Shown one piece after another: positions 16,780 through 26,171 of a stretch of 53,619 bases of DNA. The DNA lies in contig NZ_FQZL01000026.1 in NCBI RefSeq assembly GCF_900142005.1, forward strand, positions 1 to 53,619, in the 5' to 3' direction. This DNA comes from Dethiosulfatibacter aminovorans DSM 17477. Lineage in GTDB: Bacteria > Bacillota > Clostridia > Tissierellales > Dethiosulfatibacteraceae. Below the pieces are notes generated by a model. The model was not told the origin of the DNA and did no database searches. It saw only the letters and a list, made by a program, of their open reading frames with translations. Each line of letters starts with the position of its first letter. Position 1 is the stretch's first letter. A program made the translations under genes and the position numbers.

Positions 16780-18087
16780 TTAATCATTTATTGGAAGTTC
16801 CACTGTAAAAGTGGTACCTATGTCAACTGTACTGTCAACCTTGATTTTTCCTCCATGGTTTTCAACTATCCATTTTGCAATGCTCAATCCAAGTCCCGTG
16901 CCGCCTTCTTCCCTGTGTCTTGCCTTGTCGGCTCTGTAAAACCTGTCAAAGATTCTATGAAGGTCCTCATCAGATATGCCTACACCCTCGTCGGAGATTT
17001 TCAGGATTGCCTTGTTCTTTTCCGAATTCAATCTTATTGAATACTTCCCAGGGCTTTCCGAATATTTTATTGCATTGTCCGTCAGTATGGAAAGCATCTG
17101 TGTAAGCTTCAGCTCGTCACCGGAAATCATTATTCCTTCTTCCAGATTCATTTCAACAGAAATGTCCTTCATCTTGAAATTTTCAGCAAACTTGTCCACT
17201 GTTCTCCTGCAAAGGTCCGTAAGGTCCACATTTCCATTTCCAATTGTCACCTGGTTAGAATCAATTTTTGCAAGCATCAGGAGCTCGCCCACAAGTTTTG
17301 ACATTACCTCCGTCTCCGAATATGCATTATCCAGCCAAACCCTGTTTTCAGCTATGGTACCGCTATTATCGCACATCGCGGCATCGAGATTCGTCTGTAT
17401 TACAGTCAATGGCGTTCTGAGCTCATGTGATGCATCTGCTATGAATTCCTTCTGTCTTTTCCATGATTCCATGACGGGCCTTATGCTTTTCCCTGCCAGA
17501 TGCCATGATATGACAGCCAAAATGAACGAGCTTACAATGATGAGAAACAGAAGTGAATGCTTCAGATGTTCAAGTATGAAAGTCTCCATTGACACATCCT
17601 GATACAGCTGAACAACTCCAGCCTTGGTTCCTGTGTTGAAGAATTTAGTATATATCCTGTATTCCACATCATCTATGATTTCCAGTGAAAAAAGGCTGTT
17701 CCTGTCCTGAAAGGAGTCAAGTACATATTTTTCGAATTCATCGTATGGTATGTCCGCACTGTTTCTGATATAGACGACATCCAGCATGTTGTCGTACATG
17801 ACATATCCAACCTTCAATTTGGGATCGTTGACTGCAAAGAGATTCTCGAATTTGTCCATGACCTTTTTGTTCTCAAAAAGGTCGGGTATTATCAGGTCAT
17901 TCCCATTGTTGTTCCGGTCGTCTTCAGTTCTTATTATTCTGTCTGCTGTTCCTGCAAGCATACCTTCCGAAGAAGAGGTTATCAGCTTCTTTGTTCCAAG
18001 ATAAACCGCTGTGGAAAGGATGGACAGGAATACAACCAATATGAGAAGTGTCGATAATGTAAACCTGATTCTTAATTTTCTAAACAT
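16780..18087 (-). CDS. sensor histidine kinase
   Basis: Membrane sensor kinase of 435 residues: TM1 at about 8-30, an extracytoplasmic domain at 31-177, TM2 at about 178-198, a HisKA dimerisation domain with phospho-acceptor His221 (ASHELRTPL), and an ATPase domain with N-box DNAIKYSE, G1 DEGVGIS and G2 GGTGLGLSIAKW. The large outer domain indicates true extracellular sensing rather than the intramembrane type used by Bce systems. It begins two bases after the response regulator stop and ends a unit beside two MacB-like efflux operons, whose expression it probably controls. The signal is unknown. Confidence 0.93.
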   Translation of the reverse strand: MFRKLRIRFTLSTLLILVVFLSILSTAVYLGTKKLITSSSEGMLAGTADRIIRTEDDRNNNGNDLIIPDLFENKKVMDKFENLFAVNDPKLKVGYVMYDNMLDVVYIRNSADIPYDEFEKYVLDSFQDRNSLFSLEIIDDVEYRIYTKFFNTGTKAGVVQLYQDVSMETFILEHLKHSLLFLIIVSSFILAVISWHLAGKSIRPVMESWKRQKEFIADASHELRTPLTVIQTNLDAAMCDNSGTIAENRVWLDNAYSETEVMSKLVGELLMLAKIDSNQVTIGNGNVDLTDLCRRTVDKFAENFKMKDISVEMNLEEGIMISGDELKLTQMLSILTDNAIKYSESPGKYSIRLNSEKNKAILKISDEGVGISDEDLHRIFDRFYRADKARHREEGGTGLGLSIAKWIVENHGGKIKVDSTVDIGTTFTVELPIND

Positions 18088-18088
18088 A

Positions 18089-18757
18089 TCATTTCTCCTT
18101 GAGAATATATCCTATTCCTCTCACTGTTTCTATCCTGCACCGGGATTTTTCAAGCCTTTTCCTGAGATGATGCACATATATTTCTATATTGTTCTCAAGG
18201 ACATCCGTTTCAAGACCCCAGAGCCTATCGATTATCTGATCCCTTGTGAATACCTGATTGGGCCTGTTTATAAGCATTTCAATGAGGTCCCCTTCCTTCT
18301 TTGGTATCTTTTCAGATGAGTCTCCTACACCAAGTGTAAGGTTCTTGGGGTCGTATTCCAAATCGCCAAACTTGAATGTTTCCCCCTTGTATTCCGTATT
18401 TTTTCTTCTTCCAAGGGCATGTATCCTTGCAATAAGCTCCTTGGTTGCAAATGGCTTTATAAGATAGTCGTCAGCTCCCAGGTCAAGACCCTTGACCCTG
18501 TCGTCTATGGTATCCTTTGCCGTAAGCATGAGAACAGGAGTGCTTATTCCCTTCTTTCTCATGTTTTCAAGTATCTCAAGGCCCGTTACATTTGGAAGCA
18601 TTATGTCCAGAACCACAACATCATATATTTCCTTCTCGGAAAGCATAAGGCCTTCTTCGCCATCATTTGCAATTTCAGCATCTATTTTCTGTTTTTTCAA
18701 AAGAAACTGAAGGGCCTGTGTAAGCTTGACTTCATCTTCTACAATTAATATTTTCAT
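18089..18757 (-). CDS. OmpR-family response regulator
   Basis: DNA-binding response regulator of 222 residues. The receiver domain has the acidic pair Glu7-Asp8, phospho-acceptor Asp51 (VVLDIMLP) and Lys101 (YLIKPFA); the C-terminal winged helix has RDQIIDRLWG and VHHLRKRLE, typical of OmpR/PhoB. It is first in the regulator-kinase operon and likely autoregulated: a tandem TTAAG box with 11-bp spacing lies about 135 bases upstream, at the putative -35, and the same arrangement occurs before the first efflux operon. Targets are inferred from that and from adjacency. Confidence 0.94.
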   Translation of the reverse strand: MKILIVEDEVKLTQALQFLLKKQKIDAEIANDGEEGLMLSEKEIYDVVVLDIMLPNVTGLEILENMRKKGISTPVLMLTAKDTIDDRVKGLDLGADDYLIKPFATKELIARIHALGRRKNTEYKGETFKFGDLEYDPKNLTLGVGDSSEKIPKKEGDLIEMLINRPNQVFTRDQIIDRLWGLETDVLENNIEIYVHHLRKRLEKSRCRIETVRGIGYILKEK

Positions 18758-18866
18758 AATTAAACTCCGATTAATTTAGTACATCCGTTATAATGCAGTA
18801 TACAACCCTGAATTCTATTACTAAAGTATATAACATTTTCCATCGTGAATAAAGCGATAATAACTC

Positions 18867-18905
18867 TATATATAAGATACTACACCATCCTTAATGAAAA
18901 CTTAA
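18867..18905 (-). promoter_or_regulatory. tandem TTAAG box and promoter of the two-component operon
   Basis: Minus-strand TTAAG (18901-18905), six bases, then TTAAGG (18889-18894), 16 bases, then TATATA (18867-18872). Half-sites are 11 bp apart, as for OmpR/PmrA-type regulators, with the second half-site at the -35. The first efflux operon has the same geometry. Confidence 0.55.
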
Positions 18906-18918
18906 CTAATCCGTAAAG

Positions 18919-18953
18919 AAAAAAAGGATTTCCGGTTACTGTACCGAAAATCC
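18919..18953 (-). terminator. terminator of the first efflux operon
   Basis: Minus-strand 11-bp hairpin (GGATTTTCGGT / ACCGGAAATCC, 6-base loop) followed by T7, 15 bases after the permease stop. Confidence 0.92.
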
Positions 18954-18968
18954 AATTATTTTTGTTTT

Positions 18969-20147
18969 TTATTCATATCTCAGTGCATCTACAGGCTTAA
19001 GCTTGGAAGCCTTGTTTGCCGGATACATTCCGAAGAATATTCCTACAAAGAGGGAAAATCCGAATGCAACGGAAACAACGGTCAGATTCATTACGGCGTT
19101 TATGCCCATCAGATCGCTTATGATGTTGTTTACCACCGCACCCAGCAATATACCAACCAATCCGCCCATACAGCTTATGACCGATGATTCTATGAGAAAC
19201 TGAGTGAGTATGTTGCTTCTCTTGGCTCCTATTGCTTTCCTGATACCTATCTCCCTTGTCCTTTCAGAAACTGTAACCAGCATTATATTCATTATGCCTA
19301 TCCCCCCCACCACAAGGGATATTCCCGCAATGCCTCCAAGCATCAGTGTCAGCGTTCCCGTAATCTCACTGAGGGTTGAAAGCAGCTCCTCCTGGTTGAA
19401 TACCCTATAGGAATCCTCGTCATCATACATTCCAAGAAGATACTCTTCAATGTTTTCAACTATTACATCAGATTCAACATCATCGGACCCCTGAATTGCA
19501 ATGCTGCGTATGCTACTTATCCTGAATTCCCTCATGGCTGTGGTATAGGGAATTATCACTACATCATTGCCGCTTCCCATTGATGTACTTTCCTTTTCTT
19601 CAAGTACTCCCACAACTAAATACTTGTCACCATCAAGGGATATCTCGCTTCCCAAAGGATTGTCAGTTCCGAAAATATTCTCAACGGTTTCAGAACCCAG
19701 AACAGCAACCTTATTCCTGAAATCAACGTCTATGGGGCTTATAAACCTCCCATGGGCAAGCTCAAAATTCTGTATTTCAGTGTAGTTTTCATTCACTCCA
19801 CTGATAGATACGCCACTGTCAGATTCCGTGCCGTATTTAACCGTAGCACTGCTGCTGAGAGTGGGCGTAAGCTTCTCAACTCCTTCTATGAAACTCAGCT
19901 CGTCCAAGTTTTCCCTTTCAAGTTCAACCGTATTGTCCATTATATTTACATTCAAAAGATTGGATCCCATTTCTTCGATTCGCTCCGTTACATCCGAGGT
20001 TGCTCCCTGTCCAACTGAAACCATCACGATTACTGAAAAAACACCTATTATAATTCCCAGCATGGTGAGAAAGGTTCTCATCTTGTTGGCAAAGATGGAT
20101 TTCATCGCCATCTTCAAGGTATTTTTGATACTCATATGCATGCTCAT
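18969..20147 (-). CDS. MacB-like ABC transporter permease (copy 1)
   Basis: Permease of a MacB/FtsX-type exporter, 392 residues: one N-terminal TM (TFLTMLGIIIGVFSVIVMVS), a long extracytoplasmic core domain (about 45-260) and three C-terminal TM helices ending in PANKASKLKPVDALRYE, the family signature. The RTREIGIRKAIGA motif precedes the third helix. The start ATG 20147 directly follows the ATPase stop TAG. Such systems move antimicrobial peptides, macrolides or lipoproteins by mechanotransmission rather than classical transport. The substrate is unknown. Its paralogue lies at 22648-23817. Confidence 0.92.
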   Translation of the reverse strand: MSMHMSIKNTLKMAMKSIFANKMRTFLTMLGIIIGVFSVIVMVSVGQGATSDVTERIEEMGSNLLNVNIMDNTVELERENLDELSFIEGVEKLTPTLSSSATVKYGTESDSGVSISGVNENYTEIQNFELAHGRFISPIDVDFRNKVAVLGSETVENIFGTDNPLGSEISLDGDKYLVVGVLEEKESTSMGSGNDVVIIPYTTAMREFRISSIRSIAIQGSDDVESDVIVENIEEYLLGMYDDEDSYRVFNQEELLSTLSEITGTLTLMLGGIAGISLVVGGIGIMNIMLVTVSERTREIGIRKAIGAKRSNILTQFLIESSVISCMGGLVGILLGAVVNNIISDLMGINAVMNLTVVSVAFGFSLFVGIFFGMYPANKASKLKPVDALRYE

Positions 20148-20822
20148 CTAATTCACCTTCCTGTCCTGGATGAGACCGTCACGGATTGTTATCTGCATCC
20201 ACGCCCTCTCAGCCACTTCAATGTCGTGAGTTATGACAAGTATTGTCTTCTCCTGATTATGAAGATTGTCGATTATCTTCAATACTTCGCTTCCAGACTT
20301 TGTGTCCAGATTCCCCGTAGGTTCGTCTGCCAAAAGGACTGAAGGATCTCCCACGAGAGCTCTTGCTATTGCAACCCTCTGCTGCTGTCCCCCCGAAAGT
20401 TCCATTGGTCTGTGATGCATCCTGTCAAAAAGACCGACACTGTTTAGAGCTTCTTCAACCCTGGATTTCCTTTCCTTAAGCTTCACGCCTCTGTATATCA
20501 ACGGCAGTTCCACATTTTCAAAGGCATTCAGCTTTGGAAGAAGGTTGAACTTCTGGAATATGAAACCTATTTTCTCGTTCCTTATGTTGGCAAGTGCATT
20601 CTCGTCATAGGTTGATATTTCCTTGCCATCCAGATAATACTCCCCCTTTGTAGGAAGGTCCAGACATCCAAGAATATTCATGAGAGTGGACTTTCCCGAG
20701 CCTGAAGGGCCTATTATAGACACAAACTCTCCTTTCTCCACCTTAATGGAAACACCTTTCAGCACTTCAAGCTCAATATCTCCCATATAGTATGTTTTTC
20801 TGACATCCCTGATATCTATCAT
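20148..20822 (-). CDS. MacB/LolD-type ABC transporter ATPase (copy 1)
   Basis: Nucleotide-binding subunit, 224 residues: Walker [12 protein letters not shown]-loop [10 protein letters not shown], signature [15 protein letters not shown], Walker B VLLADEP, and switch His in ITHD. All catalytic residues are present. It overlaps the adaptor gene by one base and abuts the permease. Sequence is very close to the second copy at 23817-24491, pointing to a tandem duplication of the whole operon. Confidence 0.94.
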   Translation of the reverse strand: MIDIRDVRKTYYMGDIELEVLKGVSIKVEKGEFVSIIGPSGSGKSTLMNILGCLDLPTKGEYYLDGKEISTYDENALANIRNEKIGFIFQKFNLLPKLNAFENVELPLIYRGVKLKERKSRVEEALNSVGLFDRMHHRPMELSGGQQQRVAIARALVGDPSVLLADEPTGNLDTKSGSEVLKIIDNLHNQEKTILVITHDIEVAERAWMQITIRDGLIQDRKVN

Positions 20823-22441
20823 TATCTTTCCCCTCCTCCATTGCCAGGTCTTTCAGGTCTCTCTCCTCCATCCATCATCTGCCCCATTCCAGGCATCATG
20901 ATATTAGTAGATTCAGAATCAGAAGATGATATTTCATAATAGTATACAAGGTCTCCTTCAGACAGTCCCGACACTATTTCTACATAACTCTCGTTAGCTA
21001 TGCCCACTTCAACCACCTGTGGAGTGAGGTTTCCTTCCTCATCCTTCATTTGAACCACATACTTGTTGCCTGCCTTCTCAATTGCTTCTACAGGCACGAT
21101 GAGAGTATCGGTATTTTCTTTGATAATAATTTCCGCATCGACATTCATTCCAGCCATCATGTCCTTCCTGTCGTCAACGAGTATGGTAACCTCATATGTA
21201 GTAACTCCACCAGAACTTGAGCCGCTCAAGGAGATGCTGTCCACAGTGCCGCTGAAGGTTTCATCCTCAAATACATCGCACTCTATGGTTACATTCTGTC
21301 CTTTTTCAATACTTAGTATGTCAAGCTCGTCAACATCTATGATTATCTCCATTACATCCAGATCGGCAACCATAAACAGACTGTCGCCTTTTTCAACATA
21401 TCCGTCTTCGTTCACATATACTGTCAGCACAGTTCCCGTAATGGGCGACTCCGCTGTTGTATCGTCTTCGTTGAGTTCTTCCAAGGCAAGCCTCTTAGCC
21501 TCAACAGTGAGTTCCTGCTTTGCTATCTCCTCAAGAATGTCGTCGCTTGATATTACAGCCAATAGATCTCCTTTCTCGACATAGTCTCCGCTTTCAAAAT
21601 ATATCTTATCCACTTCTCCGTCATATGGAGATGTTATTTCATCAACATCATTCTCAATTGAAGCTCCTTCATAAGGCGAAACATATGTACCCGAATAATT
21701 CTCGACCGTAATCCTGACAGGTGAACCTTCAGAAAGCACTCCACTGTATTCAATCTCGACTTCCACCTCATATCCTACGGCTCCGCTACCTGTTGCTACT
21801 GGCGTGCTGTCTGTAGAAGTGACTTTTCCCTCAAGGGTTATGAGATAATCAGACAAAAACACGGACGCCTTGTCACCTACATGTATATTCTCTATCTGAG
21901 CAGCTGTAAAATACGACTGAGCTTTTATGACATTCACTTCATTTAGTCTGGCCAGTGTTCCGTTTCTTGACACGCTGTCCCCTGTTTCTACCAGATAGCT
22001 TATAGTACCTTCCCTGTCTGCATATATCTGCATTTCTCCATAGGTATCATAAAGATCACTCAAGTCGTTTTTTGCGACAGTCAAATTGTATTCAGCCATG
22101 TCTATATCATATTGCTGATCTTCATCATCACTGTCAATATCATATATTGCCAGTATCTCGTCCTCACTAACCATCTGCCCTTCCTCCACGAAGATAGTAG
22201 CTATGGTTCCTTCAACCTCTGACGATACAGTTCTGACATCGGAAGGCTCCAGGCTTCCGCTTCCCGTTATTGACTTCTTGATGTCGTCCTTTACAACGGT
22301 ATACGCCACTTCTCTTATATTGCTGACTGCATCAGCAGCCTCCTTGGATTCCGTATACTTTCCGTATCCCACAAATCCTGCAACTGCAATTGCAAGTATG
22401 ACTATGATTGCAATTGTCCTTTCCCTACTTTTCTTTTTCAC
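20822..22441 (-). CDS. HlyD/MacA-type membrane fusion protein (copy 1)
   Basis: Periplasmic-adaptor-type protein of a Gram-positive tripartite exporter, 539 residues: one N-terminal TM (IAIIVILAIAVAGFVGYG), then repeated barrel-sandwich (lipoyl-like) segments with the typical PSDVRTVSSEVEGTIATI, and beta-barrel domains at the C-terminus; the tail is Met/Gly/Glu-rich (MMPGMGQMMDGGERPE). The start is GTG 22441, five bases after GGAGG. In Gram-positives, without an outer membrane, this protein likely forms a channel or substrate chaperone in the wall zone. First gene of its operon. Confidence 0.88.
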   Translation of the reverse strand: MKKKSRERTIAIIVILAIAVAGFVGYGKYTESKEAADAVSNIREVAYTVVKDDIKKSITGSGSLEPSDVRTVSSEVEGTIATIFVEEGQMVSEDEILAIYDIDSDDEDQQYDIDMAEYNLTVAKNDLSDLYDTYGEMQIYADREGTISYLVETGDSVSRNGTLARLNEVNVIKAQSYFTAAQIENIHVGDKASVFLSDYLITLEGKVTSTDSTPVATGSGAVGYEVEVEIEYSGVLSEGSPVRITVENYSGTYVSPYEGASIENDVDEITSPYDGEVDKIYFESGDYVEKGDLLAVISSDDILEEIAKQELTVEAKRLALEELNEDDTTAESPITGTVLTVYVNEDGYVEKGDSLFMVADLDVMEIIIDVDELDILSIEKGQNVTIECDVFEDETFSGTVDSISLSGSSSGGVTTYEVTILVDDRKDMMAGMNVDAEIIIKENTDTLIVPVEAIEKAGNKYVVQMKDEEGNLTPQVVEVGIANESYVEIVSGLSEGDLVYYYEISSSDSESTNIMMPGMGQMMDGGERPERPGNGGGER

Positions 22442-22504
22442 GATTACCTCCACTTATTTAGATATTTTCAAATACTGTTTATTTGAATATTTGTATTAAT
22501 CTTA

Positions 22505-22559
22505 TATCTAAATTTTATTGGAGTTTCCTTAAATGAATCTTAAAAATCAAGAACTTAAG
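22505..22559 (-). promoter_or_regulatory. tandem TTAAG box and promoter of efflux operon 1
   Basis: Minus-strand TTAAG (22539-22543), six bases, TTAAGG (22527-22532), 16 bases, TAGATA (22505-22510). A third CTTAAG lies at 22554-22559, 15 bp further up. Half-site sequence, 11-bp step and 16-bp gap to the -10 all copy the response-regulator promoter, so the adjacent regulator is the likely ligand. Confidence 0.55.
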
Positions 22560-22600
22560 GAAAACTAAAGGATTCCCCGGTTGTAAACACCGGAGAATCC
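22560..22600 (-). terminator. terminator of the second efflux operon
   Basis: Minus-strand 12-bp hairpin (GGATTCTCCGGT / ACCGGGGAATCC, one G-U pair) followed by TTTAGTTTT, 47 bases after the permease stop. It separates the two efflux operons. Confidence 0.8.
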
Positions 22601-22647
22601 CTCAGATTGTATATTTAATTATACAACAATCAATCTGTTCGTCTCTG

Positions 22648-23817
22648 CTATTCATATCTCAGGGCATCAACAGGCTTAAGCTTTGATGCCTTCCCTGCAG
22701 GATAGACTCCAAAGAAAATCCCTACAAAGAGAGAAAATCCTACAGCAGCAGCTACAACCTGTATGTTGACTACAGGATCAATACCTATTACTCCACAAAT
22801 AATCTTGTTTGCAATTATCCCCAACACAGTTCCTATGAATCCTCCTATACAGCTTATTACTGTTGATTCTATGATAAACTGTATCATTATATTGATCCTT
22901 CTTGCTCCTATTGCCTTTCTTATTCCAATCTCCCTTGTCCTTTCAGTTACAGTCACAAGCATGATGTTCATTATGCCTATACCTCCAACAAGAAGGGAGA
23001 TCCCTGCTATTCCACCTAGTACCAATGTCAGCATGTTTGAAATTTTGTTGAATTCATCCATCATCTGCTCCTGGGAGTGCACATAGAACCCCTCCTTGTC
23101 CACAAGATTCTTTGCCAGGTAATCTTCAATTCCCTTCTTCACGGATTCTGCATCGCAATCCATATCAGTCTGAATTGTAACATTCTTTATTGTGTTTATG
23201 TTAAATTTTCTCATTGCAGTGGTATATGGAATAAAAATCATATTGTCGCTTCCCATAAACATTGAAGCCTTCTTCTCCTGCAATACTCCCACTACAGTAT
23301 AACTTTCTCCCTTGATCAATATTTTCCTTCCAAGGGGGTCTGATTTTCCGAACAACTTGCCAGCAACATCAGAATTTATAATGGCTACTTGATTACGGTA
23401 GTCCACATCCACTGGTGTAAGTGATCTTCCATAAGCAATCTTGTAATTCTGGAAATCAAGATAGTCTTCATCCACTCCATATATGTTGGTATACTCCAAA
23501 TCTTCAATTTCATTCTTTACATGTTCATAGTTGTTGATTTCAGGTGAAACCTTCAATATACCTTCCAAATCCTCTATCTCATCAAGATTGCTGTTGTCTA
23601 GGCTGTTGTCGGAATATATGCTCACATTCATGATGTCGGTTCCCATGCTTTCAATACTTGAAGTCACATCAGCCTTGGCCCCTTGTCCAAGGGACACTAT
23701 TACAATTACAGAAAATACCCCTATTATTATTCCAAGCATGGTCAGAAAAGTCCTCATCTTGTTTGAAAATATTGATTTAAAGGACATCTTAAGTGTATTT
23801 TTCAAGCTCATATTCAT
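22648..23817 (-). CDS. MacB-like ABC transporter permease (copy 2)
   Basis: 389-residue paralogue of the copy-1 permease with the same plan: N-terminal TM with RTFLTMLGIIIGVFSVIVIVS, extracytoplasmic core, RTREIGIRKAIGA, and C-terminal PAGKASKLKPVDALRYE. The ends are nearly identical to copy 1 while the outer domain differs much more (for example residues 60-140), which suggests the two copies handle different substrates or signals. The start ATG 23817 overlaps the ATPase stop (TAATG). Same inferred role: mechanotransmission efflux or lipoprotein/peptide removal. Confidence 0.91.
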   Translation of the reverse strand: MNMSLKNTLKMSFKSIFSNKMRTFLTMLGIIIGVFSVIVIVSLGQGAKADVTSSIESMGTDIMNVSIYSDNSLDNSNLDEIEDLEGILKVSPEINNYEHVKNEIEDLEYTNIYGVDEDYLDFQNYKIAYGRSLTPVDVDYRNQVAIINSDVAGKLFGKSDPLGRKILIKGESYTVVGVLQEKKASMFMGSDNMIFIPYTTAMRKFNINTIKNVTIQTDMDCDAESVKKGIEDYLAKNLVDKEGFYVHSQEQMMDEFNKISNMLTLVLGGIAGISLLVGGIGIMNIMLVTVTERTREIGIRKAIGARRINIMIQFIIESTVISCIGGFIGTVLGIIANKIICGVIGIDPVVNIQVVAAAVGFSLFVGIFFGVYPAGKASKLKPVDALRYE

Positions 23818-24491
23818 TAGATCACCTTCCTGTCCATAATCAAGCCGTCTCTGATTGTTATCTGTTTTTTAGCCCGCTCTGCAACCTCATTGTCATGGGT
23901 AATGAGTATTATGGTTTTACCGTCAACATTGAGTTTTTCAATGATACTCATTACCTCCTCACTCGATTTACTATCGAGATTTCCAGTAGGCTCGTCTCCA
24001 AGAAGTACGGCAGGGTTTCCTACCAGTGCTCTTGCAATGGCAACCCTTTGCTGTTGGCCTCCTGAAAGTTCCGAAGGTCTGTGGTCCATCCTGCCGAAAA
24101 GTCCAACACTTTCAAGGACCTCTTCCACTCTTCCCTTTCTTTCTTTTTGCTTGACACCTCTGTATACAAGGGGAAGTTCAACATTTTCATAGGCATTGAG
24201 TTTAGGTAAAAGATTGAATTTCTGGAACACAAACCCAATCTTTTCATTCCTTATCATTGCCAAAGCATCCTCGCTGTATGTGGATATTTCCTTTCCATCC
24301 AGATGATACTGCCCCGTAGTAGGAAGGTCCAGACAACCAAGTATATTCATAAGAGTTGACTTGCCTGATCCTGACGGTCCTATTATGGAAGTAAAGTCTC
24401 CTTCTTCCACTTTCAAAGATATTCCCTTGAGAACCTGAAGCTCCATCTCACCCATTATATATGTCTTTGTAACATTGCTAATATCTATCAT
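23817..24491 (-). CDS. MacB/LolD-type ABC transporter ATPase (copy 2)
   Basis: 224-residue ATPase, closely matching copy 1 over its full length. Walker [12 protein letters not shown]-loop [10 protein letters not shown], signature [15 protein letters not shown], Walker B VLLGDEP and the switch His (ITHD) are intact. The gene sits 17 bases downstream of its adaptor gene and overlaps the permease start. Confidence 0.93.
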   Translation of the reverse strand: MIDISNVTKTYIMGEMELQVLKGISLKVEEGDFTSIIGPSGSGKSTLMNILGCLDLPTTGQYHLDGKEISTYSEDALAMIRNEKIGFVFQKFNLLPKLNAYENVELPLVYRGVKQKERKGRVEEVLESVGLFGRMDHRPSELSGGQQQRVAIARALVGNPAVLLGDEPTGNLDSKSSEEVMSIIEKLNVDGKTIILITHDNEVAERAKKQITIRDGLIMDRKVI

Positions 24492-24508
24492 ATCACCCTC
24501 CAGACACC

Positions 24509-26053
24509 TTAAAACCTGGAATCGAAAGACATGTCCATCGAATATACTTCGTAATATATTGTATCTCCAATTTCCAGTCCTGAAGTTATTTCAATATATT
24601 CATTGTTGGCTATACCTGTTCCAACCTTTTTCTCAATTCTGTTTCCTTCACCATCCATTACAGTAACAAAATACTCTCCGTCAGTCTTTGAAACAGATTC
24701 AACAGGAACCGCCACTATACCCTTAAGGTCTGCAATTTCCACTTCTACATTAACATTCATGCCCGCCATAAGTTTTTTTCTGTCATCTATGGACACTGTC
24801 ACATCATATTTAGTAACACCATTGCTTCCGTTTCCCTTCAAGGATATTGATTCAACAACCCCTGTAAACTCCTCATCTGCGAAGACAGGACAGTCAATGC
24901 TTACCTTTTGTCCCTCAAACACATTCATTATGTCAAGCTCGTCAACACCAAGGACAACTTCCATGTCCTCCAGGTCAGCCACTTCAAAAAGCTGTGCCCC
25001 AGGTTCAACATATCCCTGTTCATCAACAAAGACATTTAATATGGTTCCTGCAATTGGCGAATCCACTGAAGAGCTTTCATTGTCAAGCTCATTGAGGTTA
25101 AGCCTCTTCTGCTCAACAAAAAGCTTCTGTTCTGCAATCCTATACTCCAAGTCGTCACTTTCCAGTTCAGCTATAAGCTGACCCTTTTCAACAAGATCTC
25201 CATTTCCAACATGGACTTTTTTTACTACGCCACTGGCCTCTGCCTTTATGGCTATCTTGTCCTTGGGTATTGATTCCCCTGTAAAAGGTGATGTGTATTT
25301 TCCCGTTGAATTGACAACTGTTATCTTTACAGGAGAACTCTCCTTTAAGGCTCCCTCATACTCTATTTCAGCTTCCACCAGATATCCTATGGACCCTCCG
25401 CCATTGGCAACAGGAACATTATCCTTTGACACAATCTTACCCTCAAGAGTTATAAGGTAGTCGGAAAGAAACACCTCAGCCTTGTCTCCAATATATATGC
25501 TGTCCAACTGCTCACCTGTGAAATACGACTGTACCTTAAGTATGTCCACTTCAGACAATTCCCCCAAAGTCATGCCTTCCGACACCATGTCTCCTTCATC
25601 ATTGAAAAAACTCACTGCTCCCTTTTCGTCAGCATATATCTTCAAATTGTCAGCTTTTAGTTTAAGATCATCAAGATTCTTCCTAGCAAGGGCAAGGTCA
25701 TACCTTGCCGAGTCTATCTTTAGCTGCTTGGATTCATCATCGCTTTCAATTTCATAGCGAGCAAGCATTTCATCTCTATCCACCATTTGTCCTTCTCTTA
25801 CGAATACCTCCCCGACAGTTCCCTTCTTGTCTGAAGACACTATCCTTATATCGGAAGGATTTATTTGCCCCGTTCCTGTAATAATTTTTCTCATATCCGT
25901 TTTTTCAACTACATATGTCATCTCCATACTGGTGTCTGCAAGCTCAGTTCCTTCAGTTTTTTTACTGCTGAAATACTGCACCAGTGAAAAACATACCATA
26001 ACAGCTACTGCTGCAATAATCAGTTTCTTTTTAGTGATTTTTTTCTTTTTCAT
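24509..26053 (-). CDS. HlyD/MacA-type membrane fusion protein (copy 2)
   Basis: 514-residue paralogue of the copy-1 adaptor: N-terminal lysine-rich stretch and TM (KLIIAAVAVMVCFSLVQYF), barrel-sandwich segments (PSDIRIVSSDKKGTVGEV) and C-terminal beta-barrels. It lacks the Met/Gly/Glu tail of copy 1. The start is ATG 26053, five bases after GGAGG. It heads the second efflux operon, behind a TTGATT/TATAAT promoter and close to the large inverted repeat at 26172-26224. Confidence 0.88.
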   Translation of the reverse strand: MKKKKITKKKLIIAAVAVMVCFSLVQYFSSKKTEGTELADTSMEMTYVVEKTDMRKIITGTGQINPSDIRIVSSDKKGTVGEVFVREGQMVDRDEMLARYEIESDDESKQLKIDSARYDLALARKNLDDLKLKADNLKIYADEKGAVSFFNDEGDMVSEGMTLGELSEVDILKVQSYFTGEQLDSIYIGDKAEVFLSDYLITLEGKIVSKDNVPVANGGGSIGYLVEAEIEYEGALKESSPVKITVVNSTGKYTSPFTGESIPKDKIAIKAEASGVVKKVHVGNGDLVEKGQLIAELESDDLEYRIAEQKLFVEQKRLNLNELDNESSSVDSPIAGTILNVFVDEQGYVEPGAQLFEVADLEDMEVVLGVDELDIMNVFEGQKVSIDCPVFADEEFTGVVESISLKGNGSNGVTKYDVTVSIDDRKKLMAGMNVNVEVEIADLKGIVAVPVESVSKTDGEYFVTVMDGEGNRIEKKVGTGIANNEYIEITSGLEIGDTIYYEVYSMDMSFDSRF

Positions 26054-26081
26054 GTCATCCTCCAAGTTTTATTGCATATCA

Positions 26082-26109
26082 ATTATAGTTTCCTAAAGTT
26101 AAAAATCAA
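26082..26109 (-). promoter_or_regulatory. promoter of efflux operon 2
   Basis: Minus-strand TTGATT (26104-26109), a 16-bp spacer and perfect TATAAT (26082-26087). Direct repeats ATTAATCTAAAACCAA (26109) and ATTAGTCTGAAACTAA (26131) stand 22 bp apart just upstream, possible activator sites. Only a degenerate half (CTTTAGG) of the TTAAG box of operon 1 is found here. Confidence 0.55.
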
Positions 26110-26171
26110 TTAATCTAAAACCAAGTATTCATTAGTCTGAAACTAAATATATCATTAACTTCATCCGAAAT

